NCBI GenBank assembly: GCA_017745295.1
Contig: JAGHZR010000002.1
Location: forward strand, 124,001-188,000
Length of the DNA: 64,000 nt
Source: Novosphingobium sp.
GTDB taxonomy: Bacteria > Pseudomonadota > Alphaproteobacteria > Sphingomonadales > Sphingomonadaceae
Direction of reading: 5' to 3'
A program made the translations under genes and the position numbers. Shown piece by piece: positions 7,720 through 16,138 of this stretch. How positions within the stretch are numbered: the stretch's first letter is position 1; each line of letters begins with the position of its first letter. The notes under the pieces are model-generated. The model had not been told where the DNA came from. It was given only the letters and a program-made list of their open reading frames with translations, and did not search any database.

Positions 7720-8940
7720 GTGAGGTCCATTGGAATTGTCGGTGGCGGGGTGGTTGGCCTCTGCACGGGCATCGAATTGCTCGAAGCGGGGCATCAGGTC
7801 GCCATCGTCGATGACGATGCCGAAGGTTCAGCGGCATCGTGGGGCAATGCGGGCCATATCGCGGTGGAGCAGGTGGAGCCGCTGGCCTCGATGAGCATGG
7901 TCCGCAGCCTGCCGCAGCGTCTGTTCCTGCGCGGCGGGCCACTGGGTTTTCCGCCCTCGGCGATGACCGAATGGGTGCCGTTCGGGCTGAGGCTGCTTGC
8001 TGCCGCGCGACCGGCCCGGTTTCGCACAGGCTGCGCGGCGCTGGCGCCGCTGCTGGCGGGTTCGATGCCGGCCTGGACCTCCCTTGCCGAGCGGATCGGC
8101 GCGCCGGAACTGGTCAGGCAGAACGGCCACTTCGTGCTCTGGCATAGTGAGCGAGCGGCGCGCGAGGGCCGCGCCGGATGGCTGTCTTCCGAGACCGGCA
8201 GCGCGCAAGTGCATGATGTGACCCAAGCCGAGCGGGAATTGCTATCGGGCCTCGGCGACCAGCCGGTAGCGGGCGCGATCCGGTTTTCGGGGAGCGGCCA
8301 GATCGCCGATCTCGGCGAGTTGCGGCAGGCACTGCGCCAGGCGTTCCGGGAGCGCGGCGGCGCTCTGGTGGCGCAGCGCGGAGAGTTGCGAGTGGCCGGA
8401 AACCGCGTCGAGATCGGCGGCGTCGATGCCGATCAGGTGCTCGTCTGCGCCGGGGTTCGCTCGCGCGAATTGATGGAGCATCTCGGCCACAAGGTGCCGA
8501 TGATCGCCGAGCGCGGCTATCACGTCCGTGCCGATGCCAGCCACTGGCCCGCCGATCTGCCGCCGGTCGTCTTCGAGGAACGCGCGATGATCGTCACCCG
8601 CTATCGCCACGAAGTGCAGGCGGCGAGCTTCGTGGAACTCGGCAAGGTCGATGCGCCCGCCGACCCGCGCAAGTGGGAGCGGCTGGAGCGCCACGTCGCG
8701 GACCTGGGCCTGCCGATCACCGGGCCGTTCCGGCGTTGGATGGGCTGCCGCCCGACCCTGCCGGACTATCTTCCGGCGATAGGCCGCTCGACGAAGGCGA
8801 CCAATCTCTACTATGCCTTCGGGCATCAACATCTCGGGCTTACTCTTGCGCCGATCACGGCGCGACTGGTCACGGCGATGGTCGCGGGCGGGCAGCCGGA
8901 ACTGCCGCTCTCGCCCTTCGACATCCAGCGTTTCGCATAA
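7720..8940 (+). CDS. FAD-dependent D-amino-acid dehydrogenase-like oxidoreductase (DAO family)
   Basis: A 406-residue flavoprotein of the DadA/DAO family, which oxidises D-amino acids or secondary amines to the keto acid or imine and passes electrons to the respiratory chain. The N-terminal Rossmann fold reads IGIVGGGVVGLCTGIELLEAG, with an acidic end of strand 2 (AIVDDDAEGSAASWGNAG). The C-terminal block MGCRPTLPDYLPAIGRS and YYAFGHQHLGLTLAPITARL binds FAD. It starts at GTG with GGAG six bases before it. The M24 peptidase gene follows after 13 bases, so the two form one operon. No signal peptide. The substrate may be a D-amino acid, proline-like amine or N-methyl amino acid; the sequence does not decide. 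Confidence 0.88.
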   Translation: MRSIGIVGGGVVGLCTGIELLEAGHQVAIVDDDAEGSAASWGNAGHIAVEQVEPLASMSMVRSLPQRLFLRGGPLGFPPSAMTEWVPFGLRLLAAARPARFRTGCAALAPLLAGSMPAWTSLAERIGAPELVRQNGHFVLWHSERAAREGRAGWLSSETGSAQVHDVTQAERELLSGLGDQPVAGAIRFSGSGQIADLGELRQALRQAFRERGGALVAQRGELRVAGNRVEIGGVDADQVLVCAGVRSRELMEHLGHKVPMIAERGYHVRADASHWPADLPPVVFEERAMIVTRYRHEVQAASFVELGKVDAPADPRKWERLERHVADLGLPITGPFRRWMGCRPTLPDYLPAIGRSTKATNLYYAFGHQHLGLTLAPITARLVTAMVAGGQPELPLSPFDIQRFA

Positions 8941-8953
8941 AGGAATACAAGAC

Positions 8954-10144
8954 ATGATTGGCGGATCGACCGCAGAGATCGAACTGGCGCGCCTCGAACC
9001 CTGGGCCGACCGTGCCCCGGCCATCGCGGCGACGGAGCGCGAGGCGCGCATGGCCCGCGCGCAGGAACTGACCGACAGGCTGGGCGCCGATGCCTTGCTG
9101 GTGAACGCCGGGGCTTCGCTGCGCTACTTCTCGGGCCTGCCCTGGGGGCAGACCGAACGTCTCGTCGCCATGCTGCTCTTGCCCGGTCGCAAGCCGATCA
9201 TGATCTGCCCGCATTTCGAGATCGGCACGCTGGAAGCCGACCTTGCGATCCCGGTAGACATTCGCTCGTGGCAGGAAGACCAGGACCCGGTCGCACTGGT
9301 CCTGCAGGTTCTGGCCGAAACGGGCGTGAAGACGCTGGCGATCGATCCCGAACTGCCCTTCCACTTCGCCGAGCGCGTGCGGCAGGGCGGCGCGTCCGCG
9401 CTGGTCGATGCGATGCCGGTCATCAAGCAGTGCCGCATGGTCAAGTCGGCGGCCGAACTGGCGTTGATGCAGCAGGCCAAGAACATGACGCTGCTGGTCC
9501 ATCAGGCCGCCGCGCGCATCCTGCGCCCCGGCATTCGCCAGAGCGAGGTGGTCCACTTCATCGATGCCGCCCATCGCAAGCTCGGTGCCAGCGGATCGAG
9601 CTTCTGCATCGTCCAGTTCGGGGAGGCGACCGCCTATCCCCACGGGCTGCCCGGCGACCGCGAGCTTCAGGAAGGCCAGCTCGTGCTGGTCGATACCGGC
9701 TGCACGATTCAGGGCTATCACTCCGACATCACCCGCACTTACGCCTTTGGCGACGTGTCACAGGACATTCGCCGCATCTGGGACATCGAGAAGGAAGCCC
9801 AGCAGGCCGCTTTCGATGCCTGCCGTCCGGGCGAGCCTTGCGAGGCGGTCGATTACGCCGCCCGCGCGGTGCTCGACAAGGCGGGGCTGGGGCCGGACTA
9901 CAACCTGCCGGGCCTGCCGCATCGCACCGGCCACGGCATCGGCCTGTCGATCCACGAACCGGCCTATCTGGTGCGCGGCGAAAAGACCCCGCTGGAGCCG
10001 GGCATGTGCTTCTCGAACGAACCGATGATCGTCGTGCCCAGGCAGTTCGGCGTGCGTCTGGAAGACCATATGTTCGTGACCGAAACCGGCGCGCAGTGGT
10101 TCACCCGGCCTCAGGTGGCGATCGACCGGCCGTTCGCGGAATAA
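8954..10144 (+). CDS. M24 family metallopeptidase (Xaa-Pro dipeptidase/creatinase fold)
   Basis: A 396-residue cytoplasmic enzyme with the creatinase N-terminal domain (about 30-160, including LRYFSGLPWGQTERL) and the pita-bread catalytic domain. The five metal ligands are in place: D247 (LVDTGC), D258 (HSDITRT), H327 (RTGHGIGLSIHE), E356 (SNEPMI) and E370 (RLEDHM). This argues for an active two-metal peptidase rather than a creatinase, which lacks metals. The start is the ATG at 8954; longer in-frame extension runs into the dehydrogenase gene. Co-transcribed with that gene and probably controlled by the adjacent GntR protein. Together they suggest breakdown of a proline-containing or modified dipeptide, though a hydrolase for another amino-acid derivative is possible. 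Confidence 0.88.
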   Translation: MIGGSTAEIELARLEPWADRAPAIAATEREARMARAQELTDRLGADALLVNAGASLRYFSGLPWGQTERLVAMLLLPGRKPIMICPHFEIGTLEADLAIPVDIRSWQEDQDPVALVLQVLAETGVKTLAIDPELPFHFAERVRQGGASALVDAMPVIKQCRMVKSAAELALMQQAKNMTLLVHQAAARILRPGIRQSEVVHFIDAAHRKLGASGSSFCIVQFGEATAYPHGLPGDRELQEGQLVLVDTGCTIQGYHSDITRTYAFGDVSQDIRRIWDIEKEAQQAAFDACRPGEPCEAVDYAARAVLDKAGLGPDYNLPGLPHRTGHGIGLSIHEPAYLVRGEKTPLEPGMCFSNEPMIVVPRQFGVRLEDHMFVTETGAQWFTRPQVAIDRPFAE

Positions 10145-10152
10145 GCTCTCAG

Positions 10153-10188
10153 GGTCCCGGCATAAGCATCGTAGCTGATGCCGGGACC
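10153..10188 (+). terminator. Hairpin terminator after the M24 peptidase gene
   Basis: A perfect 11-base inverted repeat (GGTCCCGGCAT / ATGCCGGGACC, 14-base loop) begins 9 bases after the stop codon. There is no T tract, so efficiency is uncertain. Confidence 0.5.
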
Positions 10189-10278
10189 TGCAAGTGGCGG
10201 AGCCGCGCACCGGTTAGTTGATTTCGATTAATCGGGTAACCTTGTTGAAGGCAATATTGTGCCATAGATCGCGGCGCG

Positions 10279-12048
10279 ATGGTTTGCGAATCGCCATTCC
10301 AGCGCCTTTTTCGAAGGGCGCTCCTCACCTTCTGCACAATCGTGTGCATGGGGTTGGCCGGGCTGGGTTGGCCGCAAACCGCTTCTGCGGAAGTGCTGCG
10401 GATCGGTCGGCCGCTGTGTCATGCCGTCAGCAGGACGGTGGCGGCCGACTTGGGCGCTCTCCCGACATTCGTCTGCTCCGGTGAGCCGCAGGGCTATCAG
10501 AAGGGGACGCTCTGGCTGCACGCCATGCTGCCTCCGGGGGCGGACGAGCGCGATGACCTCTCGCTGATCGTCCATAGCTCGCGGTTCGACCGCCTGGTCG
10601 TCATGTTTTCCTATGCGGACGGCGCGGTGGAGCGGCAGGACGTACGTAGCGGCGATTTCGGCACGCACTGGCGGGCAGGGGGACAACTCGCGTTCCGCGC
10701 GCCGCACCGCGACGTGCCGCTCACTGGTGTGACCATGCGCTTCGACAAAGTCGCGAGCGCGCATCTGCTGCGCATGAGGCTGGTCGGGCGCGGCGAGGAA
10801 AGCACGCAGACGACCGGGCTGGCCACCTCGATCGGCGCGGCGCTCGTGCTGCTGCTGGCGGGGGCGATCTACAATGCCTCGCTTGCCGTGGCCATGCGCA
10901 GGCAGTTCTCGGCCTGGCAGGCGGCTTGGGCTACCTGCATGATCGTCTGGGGCGCATGCTGGTCGCAGCTTCACCTGTTCTTCTTTCCGGGCATGGCGGG
11001 GGCGATATCCGCGCAGATCTGCACGGGGCTTTCCTGCCTTGCTATCTCGCTCGCCACGCTCAGTGCCGTAACGGCGCTGGAACCGCACTGCGTCAGTCGC
11101 TGGCTGAGACGGACTGCGCTCGGGTTGACGGGCGGGGTCTTCGCGCTCGGCATACCGCTCTCGCTGATGCGTTCCGGCCCGATCGACAAGTTGGGCGGCG
11201 TGCTGGGCATTCTGGTCCTTGCCAACCTGGTCGCGGTGGCCTTTTGCATCGGACAGGCCTGGCGGCGCGGGAGCGGCGAGGCACGCAGCTTCGCCGGAGC
11301 CTGGGCCGTGCCGATGCTCGTCCTTGCCTCGACGAGCTTTTTCGATGCGGACGCGATGTTCTGGGGCGGCGGATCGCAGATCCTCGTGCTGTTTGCAGCG
11401 GCCTGGCAGACGCTCTGGCTTTCCGTGGCCGCCTCGCGCTCGCATGCCCGCCTGCGCGTGGAGCGCGACATGGCGCGCCAGGCCGAAGCACAGGCGCAGG
11501 AACTGGCCCGCCGCGATGCCCTGACCGGGCTTCCCAATCGGCGCGGTTTCGTCGAGCGGGTCGGCACCGTGCTTGAAACCTCGCAGGGCAAAGGCGAAGT
11601 GGTGGCCCTGCTGCTGATCGACGTGGACTGGTTCAAGTCGATCAACGATGTCTACGGTCACGAAGCGGGCGATGTCGTGCTGGCGGCGATCGCGCGCTGC
11701 ATCGCGCCTTACGAAAGCTCTTCCTGCACGGTCGCCCGCCTGGGCGGAGAGGAGTTCGCGATGCTGGTTGCCGGGCTGGCGGGTTTCGAACTCGTGCGCT
11801 ACGCGGATACCCTTCGCCAACAGATCGGCGGCTGCGAGCATGGCGATGTCATCGGCCACCGCAAGGTCACGGTGAGCATCGGCATCGCGGAAACTGCCTC
11901 GGCCGCCGATTTTCGCGCACTCTATCGCCTGGCCGACGAGGCGTTGTACGAAGCCAAGCGAGGCGGTCGCGATCAGGTCGCGATCCGCCTCCTCGATGCG
12001 GCCGATCCCGCCGCCGACGATCTCGACCAGATCACTCTTGGGAACTGA
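10279..12048 (+). CDS. Membrane diguanylate cyclase with 7TM-DISM-like sensor
   Basis: Makes the second messenger cyclic di-GMP from two GTP. The 589-residue chain has a signal/anchor sequence (residues 14-35), a periplasmic beta-rich region (about 38-175, like 7TMR-DISM extracellular domains), about seven membrane segments (about 178-395), a short coiled-coil linker (RVERDMARQAEAQAQELARR) and a GGDEF domain starting at DALTGLPNRRGF. The active-site loop is RLGGEEFAML (about 486-495), a functional GGEEF variant; LLIDVDWFKSINDVYGH carries the metal-binding Asp. No RxxD inhibitory site is seen five residues before the GGEEF. It is a single gene between the peptidase operon and the convergent GH3 gene. 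The signal sensed is unknown. Confidence 0.9.
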   Translation: MVCESPFQRLFRRALLTFCTIVCMGLAGLGWPQTASAEVLRIGRPLCHAVSRTVAADLGALPTFVCSGEPQGYQKGTLWLHAMLPPGADERDDLSLIVHSSRFDRLVVMFSYADGAVERQDVRSGDFGTHWRAGGQLAFRAPHRDVPLTGVTMRFDKVASAHLLRMRLVGRGEESTQTTGLATSIGAALVLLLAGAIYNASLAVAMRRQFSAWQAAWATCMIVWGACWSQLHLFFFPGMAGAISAQICTGLSCLAISLATLSAVTALEPHCVSRWLRRTALGLTGGVFALGIPLSLMRSGPIDKLGGVLGILVLANLVAVAFCIGQAWRRGSGEARSFAGAWAVPMLVLASTSFFDADAMFWGGGSQILVLFAAAWQTLWLSVAASRSHARLRVERDMARQAEAQAQELARRDALTGLPNRRGFVERVGTVLETSQGKGEVVALLLIDVDWFKSINDVYGHEAGDVVLAAIARCIAPYESSSCTVARLGGEEFAMLVAGLAGFELVRYADTLRQQIGGCEHGDVIGHRKVTVSIGIAETASAADFRALYRLADEALYEAKRGGRDQVAIRLLDAADPAADDLDQITLGN

Positions 12049-12051
12049 AGC

Positions 12052-14490
12052 TCAGTTCGGGCAGATTGCGCCGGCAGGATCGGCGTCGAGCTTGATGGTG
12101 GAGATGGCGATCGTCTCACCCGCACCGCCTTGCAGCACGAAGGGACGCGCGATCTTCGTCATGTCCGCGCCGTGCTTGGCGAAGCAGGAGAGCGAGACCT
12201 TGACGCTGGCCCACTGACCCGGCGTGGCGGTGAAGACTTGCGCGCCGTCGAGTAATGTCTCGCCCATTCCCAGCTTTGGGGCGGTCATGCCCTTGGCATC
12301 GACGCGGTAATCGATACGCAGGCTGAGCATCGCATTGCTCTGGCGGTTCAGATCGACCGTCGGCCCTTCGATACGCACTTCGCCTGGGCCGGTGAAGGTG
12401 AGCTGGCGCGCGCCTTCCTGCGTGCCGCCGCCGTCCACGTTCTTCACCGCGACCGCGCCGCTCGTGGCGAGCTTCCACGGCGTCAGGACCTTGCCCGGCA
12501 GGTAATAGACCGAGACGTTCGACAGCGAGGCATCGAGCCCGGCCGCTTCGCTCAACTGCGGAACCGTGGTCCTGTCCTTGTAGGTGAGGCCATAGCCATA
12601 GGCGAACTGCGGATCGTAACCGGGCTGGCCCACATTGTTGAGGAACTGCCCCGCGTTCTTCGGCCAGGAATAGCTGAGCTTGCCGCGGAAATCCTTGTTC
12701 GGCGTACCGTCCTTCTTCGCGACCAGCACGTCGGCAAGGCCTTCGCCTTCCGAACCCGGCAGGAAGGCGGCGACAAAGGCGTCGGACTGGTTGATCTCCG
12801 GATTCACCCAGAGCGCGCGGCCCGAAATGAACACCGAGACCACTGGAATGCCCTGCGCCTTCAGCGCCTTCAACTGTGCCAAGGCTTGCTTGTCGCCCGG
12901 CTGGAATTCCAGCGTGGAGATATCGCCGACCATTTCGGCATAAGGCGTCTCCCCGAAGACGACGACGGCGACATCGGGCTTCGCGCCCATGACCTTGCCG
13001 TCAGTGCTCAGCGTGGCGGTGCCGCCCGCCGCCTCGATCGCGGTCTTGAGGCCGCCCCAAATCGAGGTGGCGCCGGGAAAGTCGGCATTGGTGTTGCCGG
13101 TGCCCTGCCATGACATCGTCCAGCCGCCGGTCTGCATGCCGATATCGTCGGCATGGGTGCCGGTGACGAGCACCTTCTGTCCCGGCCTGATCGGCAGCAG
13201 CGCGCCGTTGTTCTTCAGCAGCACCAGCGATTCCGCCGCCGCCTGACGCGCTACCGCGCGGTGCTCGGGCGTGCCGAGTTCAGTGCGGTGCTCATAGGGA
13301 CGGGCCGGATCGAACAGGCCCAGCTTGAACTTCACGCGCAGGATGCGACGCACCGCATCGTCCACCCGCGCCATCGGGATCGTGCCGTCCTGAACCTGCT
13401 TCAGCGTATTGTTGAACAGGTCCTTCCAGTCGTTCGGCACCATCGCCATGTCCAGACCGGCGTTGAAAGTCGCGGCGCAATTGCCGTTGGTGCAGCCGGG
13501 GATCTGGCCATGCGCGTTCCAGTCGCCAACGGTGAAGCCCTCGAAGCCCAAGCGGCCTTTCAGCACATCGGTCAGCAGCGACTTGTTGCCGTGGTTCTTG
13601 ACCCCGTTCCACGAGGAGAAGCTGGCCATGACCGTCATCGCCCCGGCATCGATGCCGCTGACGTAACCGGGCACGTGCAGCTCGATCAGGTCCTTTTCCG
13701 GAACCTGTGCGTCGCCCTGGTCGATGCCGCCGTGGGTGCCGCCGTCCGCCAGGAAGTGCTTGATCGAGGCGGCGACGTTGCCGTTCTGGATGCGGCTCTT
13801 GCCGGGCGCGCCCTGAAGCCCGCGCACCATCGCGGCGGAATATTCGCGGGTGATCTCGGGACGTTCCGAATAGCCTTCGTAGGCGCGGCCCCAGCGATCG
13901 TCCTGCGGCACGGTGACGGTGGGACCGAAGGCCCAGTCGAAGCCGGAAGCGGCGCTTTCGGCAGCGGTGACCTGACCGATCTTCTCCATCAGCGCCGGAT
14001 CGCGCATCGCGCCGAGGCCGATGTTGTGCGGGAAGATGGTGGCGCCGAAGACGTTCGAGTTGCCGTGAACCGAGTCCATGCCGAAGATCACCGGGATCGG
14101 CACGTGGCCGGGGCGCTTCTCGATCGAAACCTGGCGGAAGGCTTCGGCGGTGGCGATCCAGTCGCTGGCCGGGCCGCGGTCGTTGCCCGACAGCGGCGGA
14201 TCGTTGCCGCCGCCGAGGATCGAGCCGACCGGATATTCGCGCAGTTCTTCCGGCTTCATCGCGGCGATGCTGGGCTGGATCATCTGCCCGACTTTCTCGC
14301 GCACCGACATCTCGGCCATCATCCTGGTGATCTTTGCCTCGGTCTCCGGATCAACGAGGCCCACGCTCTCGGCTTTGGGCCAGAGTTCGGGATGCGCAGT
14401 GGCGGCAGCAGGCAATGGCGCATCGGCAGAGGCCGCAGCGAACGGCGCGGCAGCGCAGGAGAGGGCGAGAAGGGAAAGCGTCAGTCGCAT
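12052..14490 (-). CDS. GH3 beta-glucosidase / exo-beta-glucan glucohydrolase, secreted
   Basis: Releases glucose from the non-reducing ends of beta-glucans or cello-oligosaccharides in the periplasm. 812 residues: signal peptide (MRLTLSLLALSCAAAPFAA), GH3 N-terminal barrel (MSVREKVGQMIQP, IPVIFGMDSVHGNSNVFGAT, AASIKHFLADGGTHGGIDQG), nucleophile Asp in GFTVGDWNAHGQ (about D322), C-terminal alpha/beta sandwich (LPIRPGQKVLVTGTHADDIG, FGETPYAEMVGD), and a beta-sandwich tail (about 660-810, GPGEVRIEGPTVDLN, LRIDYRVDA) like the C-terminal domain of ExoP-type glucosidases. The stop lies 3 bases from that of the convergent cyclase. The halogenase-like gene lies 7 bases upstream on the same strand, so they are probably co-transcribed. 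Confidence 0.93.
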   Translation of the reverse strand: MRLTLSLLALSCAAAPFAAASADAPLPAAATAHPELWPKAESVGLVDPETEAKITRMMAEMSVREKVGQMIQPSIAAMKPEELREYPVGSILGGGNDPPLSGNDRGPASDWIATAEAFRQVSIEKRPGHVPIPVIFGMDSVHGNSNVFGATIFPHNIGLGAMRDPALMEKIGQVTAAESAASGFDWAFGPTVTVPQDDRWGRAYEGYSERPEITREYSAAMVRGLQGAPGKSRIQNGNVAASIKHFLADGGTHGGIDQGDAQVPEKDLIELHVPGYVSGIDAGAMTVMASFSSWNGVKNHGNKSLLTDVLKGRLGFEGFTVGDWNAHGQIPGCTNGNCAATFNAGLDMAMVPNDWKDLFNNTLKQVQDGTIPMARVDDAVRRILRVKFKLGLFDPARPYEHRTELGTPEHRAVARQAAAESLVLLKNNGALLPIRPGQKVLVTGTHADDIGMQTGGWTMSWQGTGNTNADFPGATSIWGGLKTAIEAAGGTATLSTDGKVMGAKPDVAVVVFGETPYAEMVGDISTLEFQPGDKQALAQLKALKAQGIPVVSVFISGRALWVNPEINQSDAFVAAFLPGSEGEGLADVLVAKKDGTPNKDFRGKLSYSWPKNAGQFLNNVGQPGYDPQFAYGYGLTYKDRTTVPQLSEAAGLDASLSNVSVYYLPGKVLTPWKLATSGAVAVKNVDGGGTQEGARQLTFTGPGEVRIEGPTVDLNRQSNAMLSLRIDYRVDAKGMTAPKLGMGETLLDGAQVFTATPGQWASVKVSLSCFAKHGADMTKIARPFVLQGGAGETIAISTIKLDADPAGAICPN

Positions 14491-14497
14491 CGGTTTC

Positions 14498-16045
14498 CTA
14501 AGCGGAGTTTAGCGTGAATTGGGGTGCGGCATTGTGTACAGCAGGTGCGGCACAAGTCTCGGCAATGAATTGTTCGTGGGTGCCCGCGAGCGAGACGGCG
14601 CGGGCTACGGCGGCGCGCATCTGCTCGAACGTGCCGCCCAGTTCCTCGACCGAGAACTGGTCTGCCAGCGGGTCGTAACGCGAAGGCCAGATCTCGAACC
14701 CGGCGAACATCGACAACCAGCTGGGGGACTGGAATGAATCCCACTCGAAGCGCGGCAGCTTGCCCGCGCCCTTGTAGGCGCGGAGACGCTGCGCCAGCGT
14801 TTCCGGCAGATCGAGCGCGCGGCTCGCCTGCCACATCGCCTCGTCGCGCTGGCCGCCCCAGTAGTGCAGCAACAGAAAGTCGCGGATGCGCGCATATTCC
14901 AGCGCGGTGATGCGGTTGAACTCGTCCGCCAGCGAGGGATCGAAATCGCGGTCCGGGAAGTGCGCGAGCAGGCGCTCGATGCCGCTTTGGATAAGGACGA
15001 TCGAGGTCGATTCCAGCGGTTCGAGGAAACCTGCCGCCAGTCCCAGCGCGACGCAGTTCTTCTCCCACACTTTCGTACGGTGGCCGGTGCGGAAGCGCAG
15101 CATATTGGGCTCGGCGAGCGCCTCGCCCTCAAGGCGCGAGATCAGCGTGGCGGTCGCCTCGTCGTCGGAGATGTGGCGGCTGGAATATACGTAGCCGTTG
15201 CCGACGCGGTGCTGCAGCGGAATGCGCCACTGCCAGCCAGCGGCAAGCGCGGTGCTGCGAGTATAGGGCGTCAGGGCATCGCCGTGTACGCAGGGCATCG
15301 CCACCGCGCGGTCGCAGGGCAGCAGGTGCGTCCAGTCCTCGTATGGGACTTCCAGCGTCTGGCCGAGCAGCAGGCTGCGGAAGCCGGAGCAATCGACGAA
15401 CAGGTCGGCCTCCAGCCTGCGCCCGTCAGTCAGCGTGACCGAGGCGATCCGCCCGTTCTCCGCGTCGCGGTCGGCGCCGGAAATCGTGCCTTCGAGATGG
15501 CGCACGCCCAGCAGGTCGTGCGCACGCTGGGCAAGGAAACGGGCGAACAGGCCGGCATCGAAATGGATCGCCCAGTCGAACACGCCAAGGTCGTTGACCG
15601 GCTGTTCGGACGGCAGCACCATCAGGTTGCGCATCGCCGCCTGCGTCGGCAGGCAATATTCGGACAGCGGCGTCTGGTCGCCCGCCAGACGGCGTTTCAG
15701 CCAATACTGGTGGAACGGCACCGAGAAGGCATCGACGCCATAGCGCCCGAAAGGATGGAAAAAGCTGGTGCCCGGCGCCCGCCAGTCGCGGAACTCGATG
15801 CCCAGCTTCACGGTGCCCTGCGAGGCCTGCATGACTTCGGCCTCGGTCACGCCGATGGCCTTGAAATAGTCGCGGATAGCGGGAACGGTTGCCTCGCCCA
15901 CGCCTACGGTGCGGATGTCGGGGCTTTCGACCAGGGTGATCGTGACGGGAAGGCGGCGCAGGCGCGTCGCCAGCAGGTTGGCCGCCATCCAGCCTGCCGT
16001 GCCGCCGCCGACGATCAAGATGGAACGGATCGGATTCGCTACCAT
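14498..16045 (-). CDS. Tryptophan-halogenase-like flavoprotein
   Basis: A 515-residue FAD-binding protein of the flavin-dependent tryptophan halogenase family. It has GGGTAGWMAANLLA (FAD dinucleotide motif, residues 13-26), the catalytic-type lysine in QGTVKLGIEF (K80, matching the position of PrnA K79) and the halogenase signature WQWRIP (about 271-276), so it could form hypohalous acid from FADH2, oxygen and halide. In sphingomonads and Caulobacter such genes are often found beside TonB receptors of sugar-use loci with no known natural-product pathway, as here (TonB receptor upstream, GH3 downstream). Substrate unknown, and a non-halogenating role is possible. No flavin reductase gene is near. 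Confidence 0.85.
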   Translation of the reverse strand: MVANPIRSILIVGGGTAGWMAANLLATRLRRLPVTITLVESPDIRTVGVGEATVPAIRDYFKAIGVTEAEVMQASQGTVKLGIEFRDWRAPGTSFFHPFGRYGVDAFSVPFHQYWLKRRLAGDQTPLSEYCLPTQAAMRNLMVLPSEQPVNDLGVFDWAIHFDAGLFARFLAQRAHDLLGVRHLEGTISGADRDAENGRIASVTLTDGRRLEADLFVDCSGFRSLLLGQTLEVPYEDWTHLLPCDRAVAMPCVHGDALTPYTRSTALAAGWQWRIPLQHRVGNGYVYSSRHISDDEATATLISRLEGEALAEPNMLRFRTGHRTKVWEKNCVALGLAAGFLEPLESTSIVLIQSGIERLLAHFPDRDFDPSLADEFNRITALEYARIRDFLLLHYWGGQRDEAMWQASRALDLPETLAQRLRAYKGAGKLPRFEWDSFQSPSWLSMFAGFEIWPSRYDPLADQFSVEELGGTFEQMRAAVARAVSLAGTHEQFIAETCAAPAVHNAAPQFTLNSA

Positions 16046-16138
16046 GTCCTGGCCCCTTGAAGACCTGTCTACCTTACCGGGATGGAAAAAGGGATCCCCC
16101 CCGCCCGGAGGAGGTGGGCGGGGGAGAAAGGGGGGAGA

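Noticed and set aside
10228..11859. A 543-codon minus-strand open frame opposite the diguanylate cyclase gene.
   Set aside because: Arg/Pro/His-rich, without domains; the plus-strand frame has a complete GGDEF protein.
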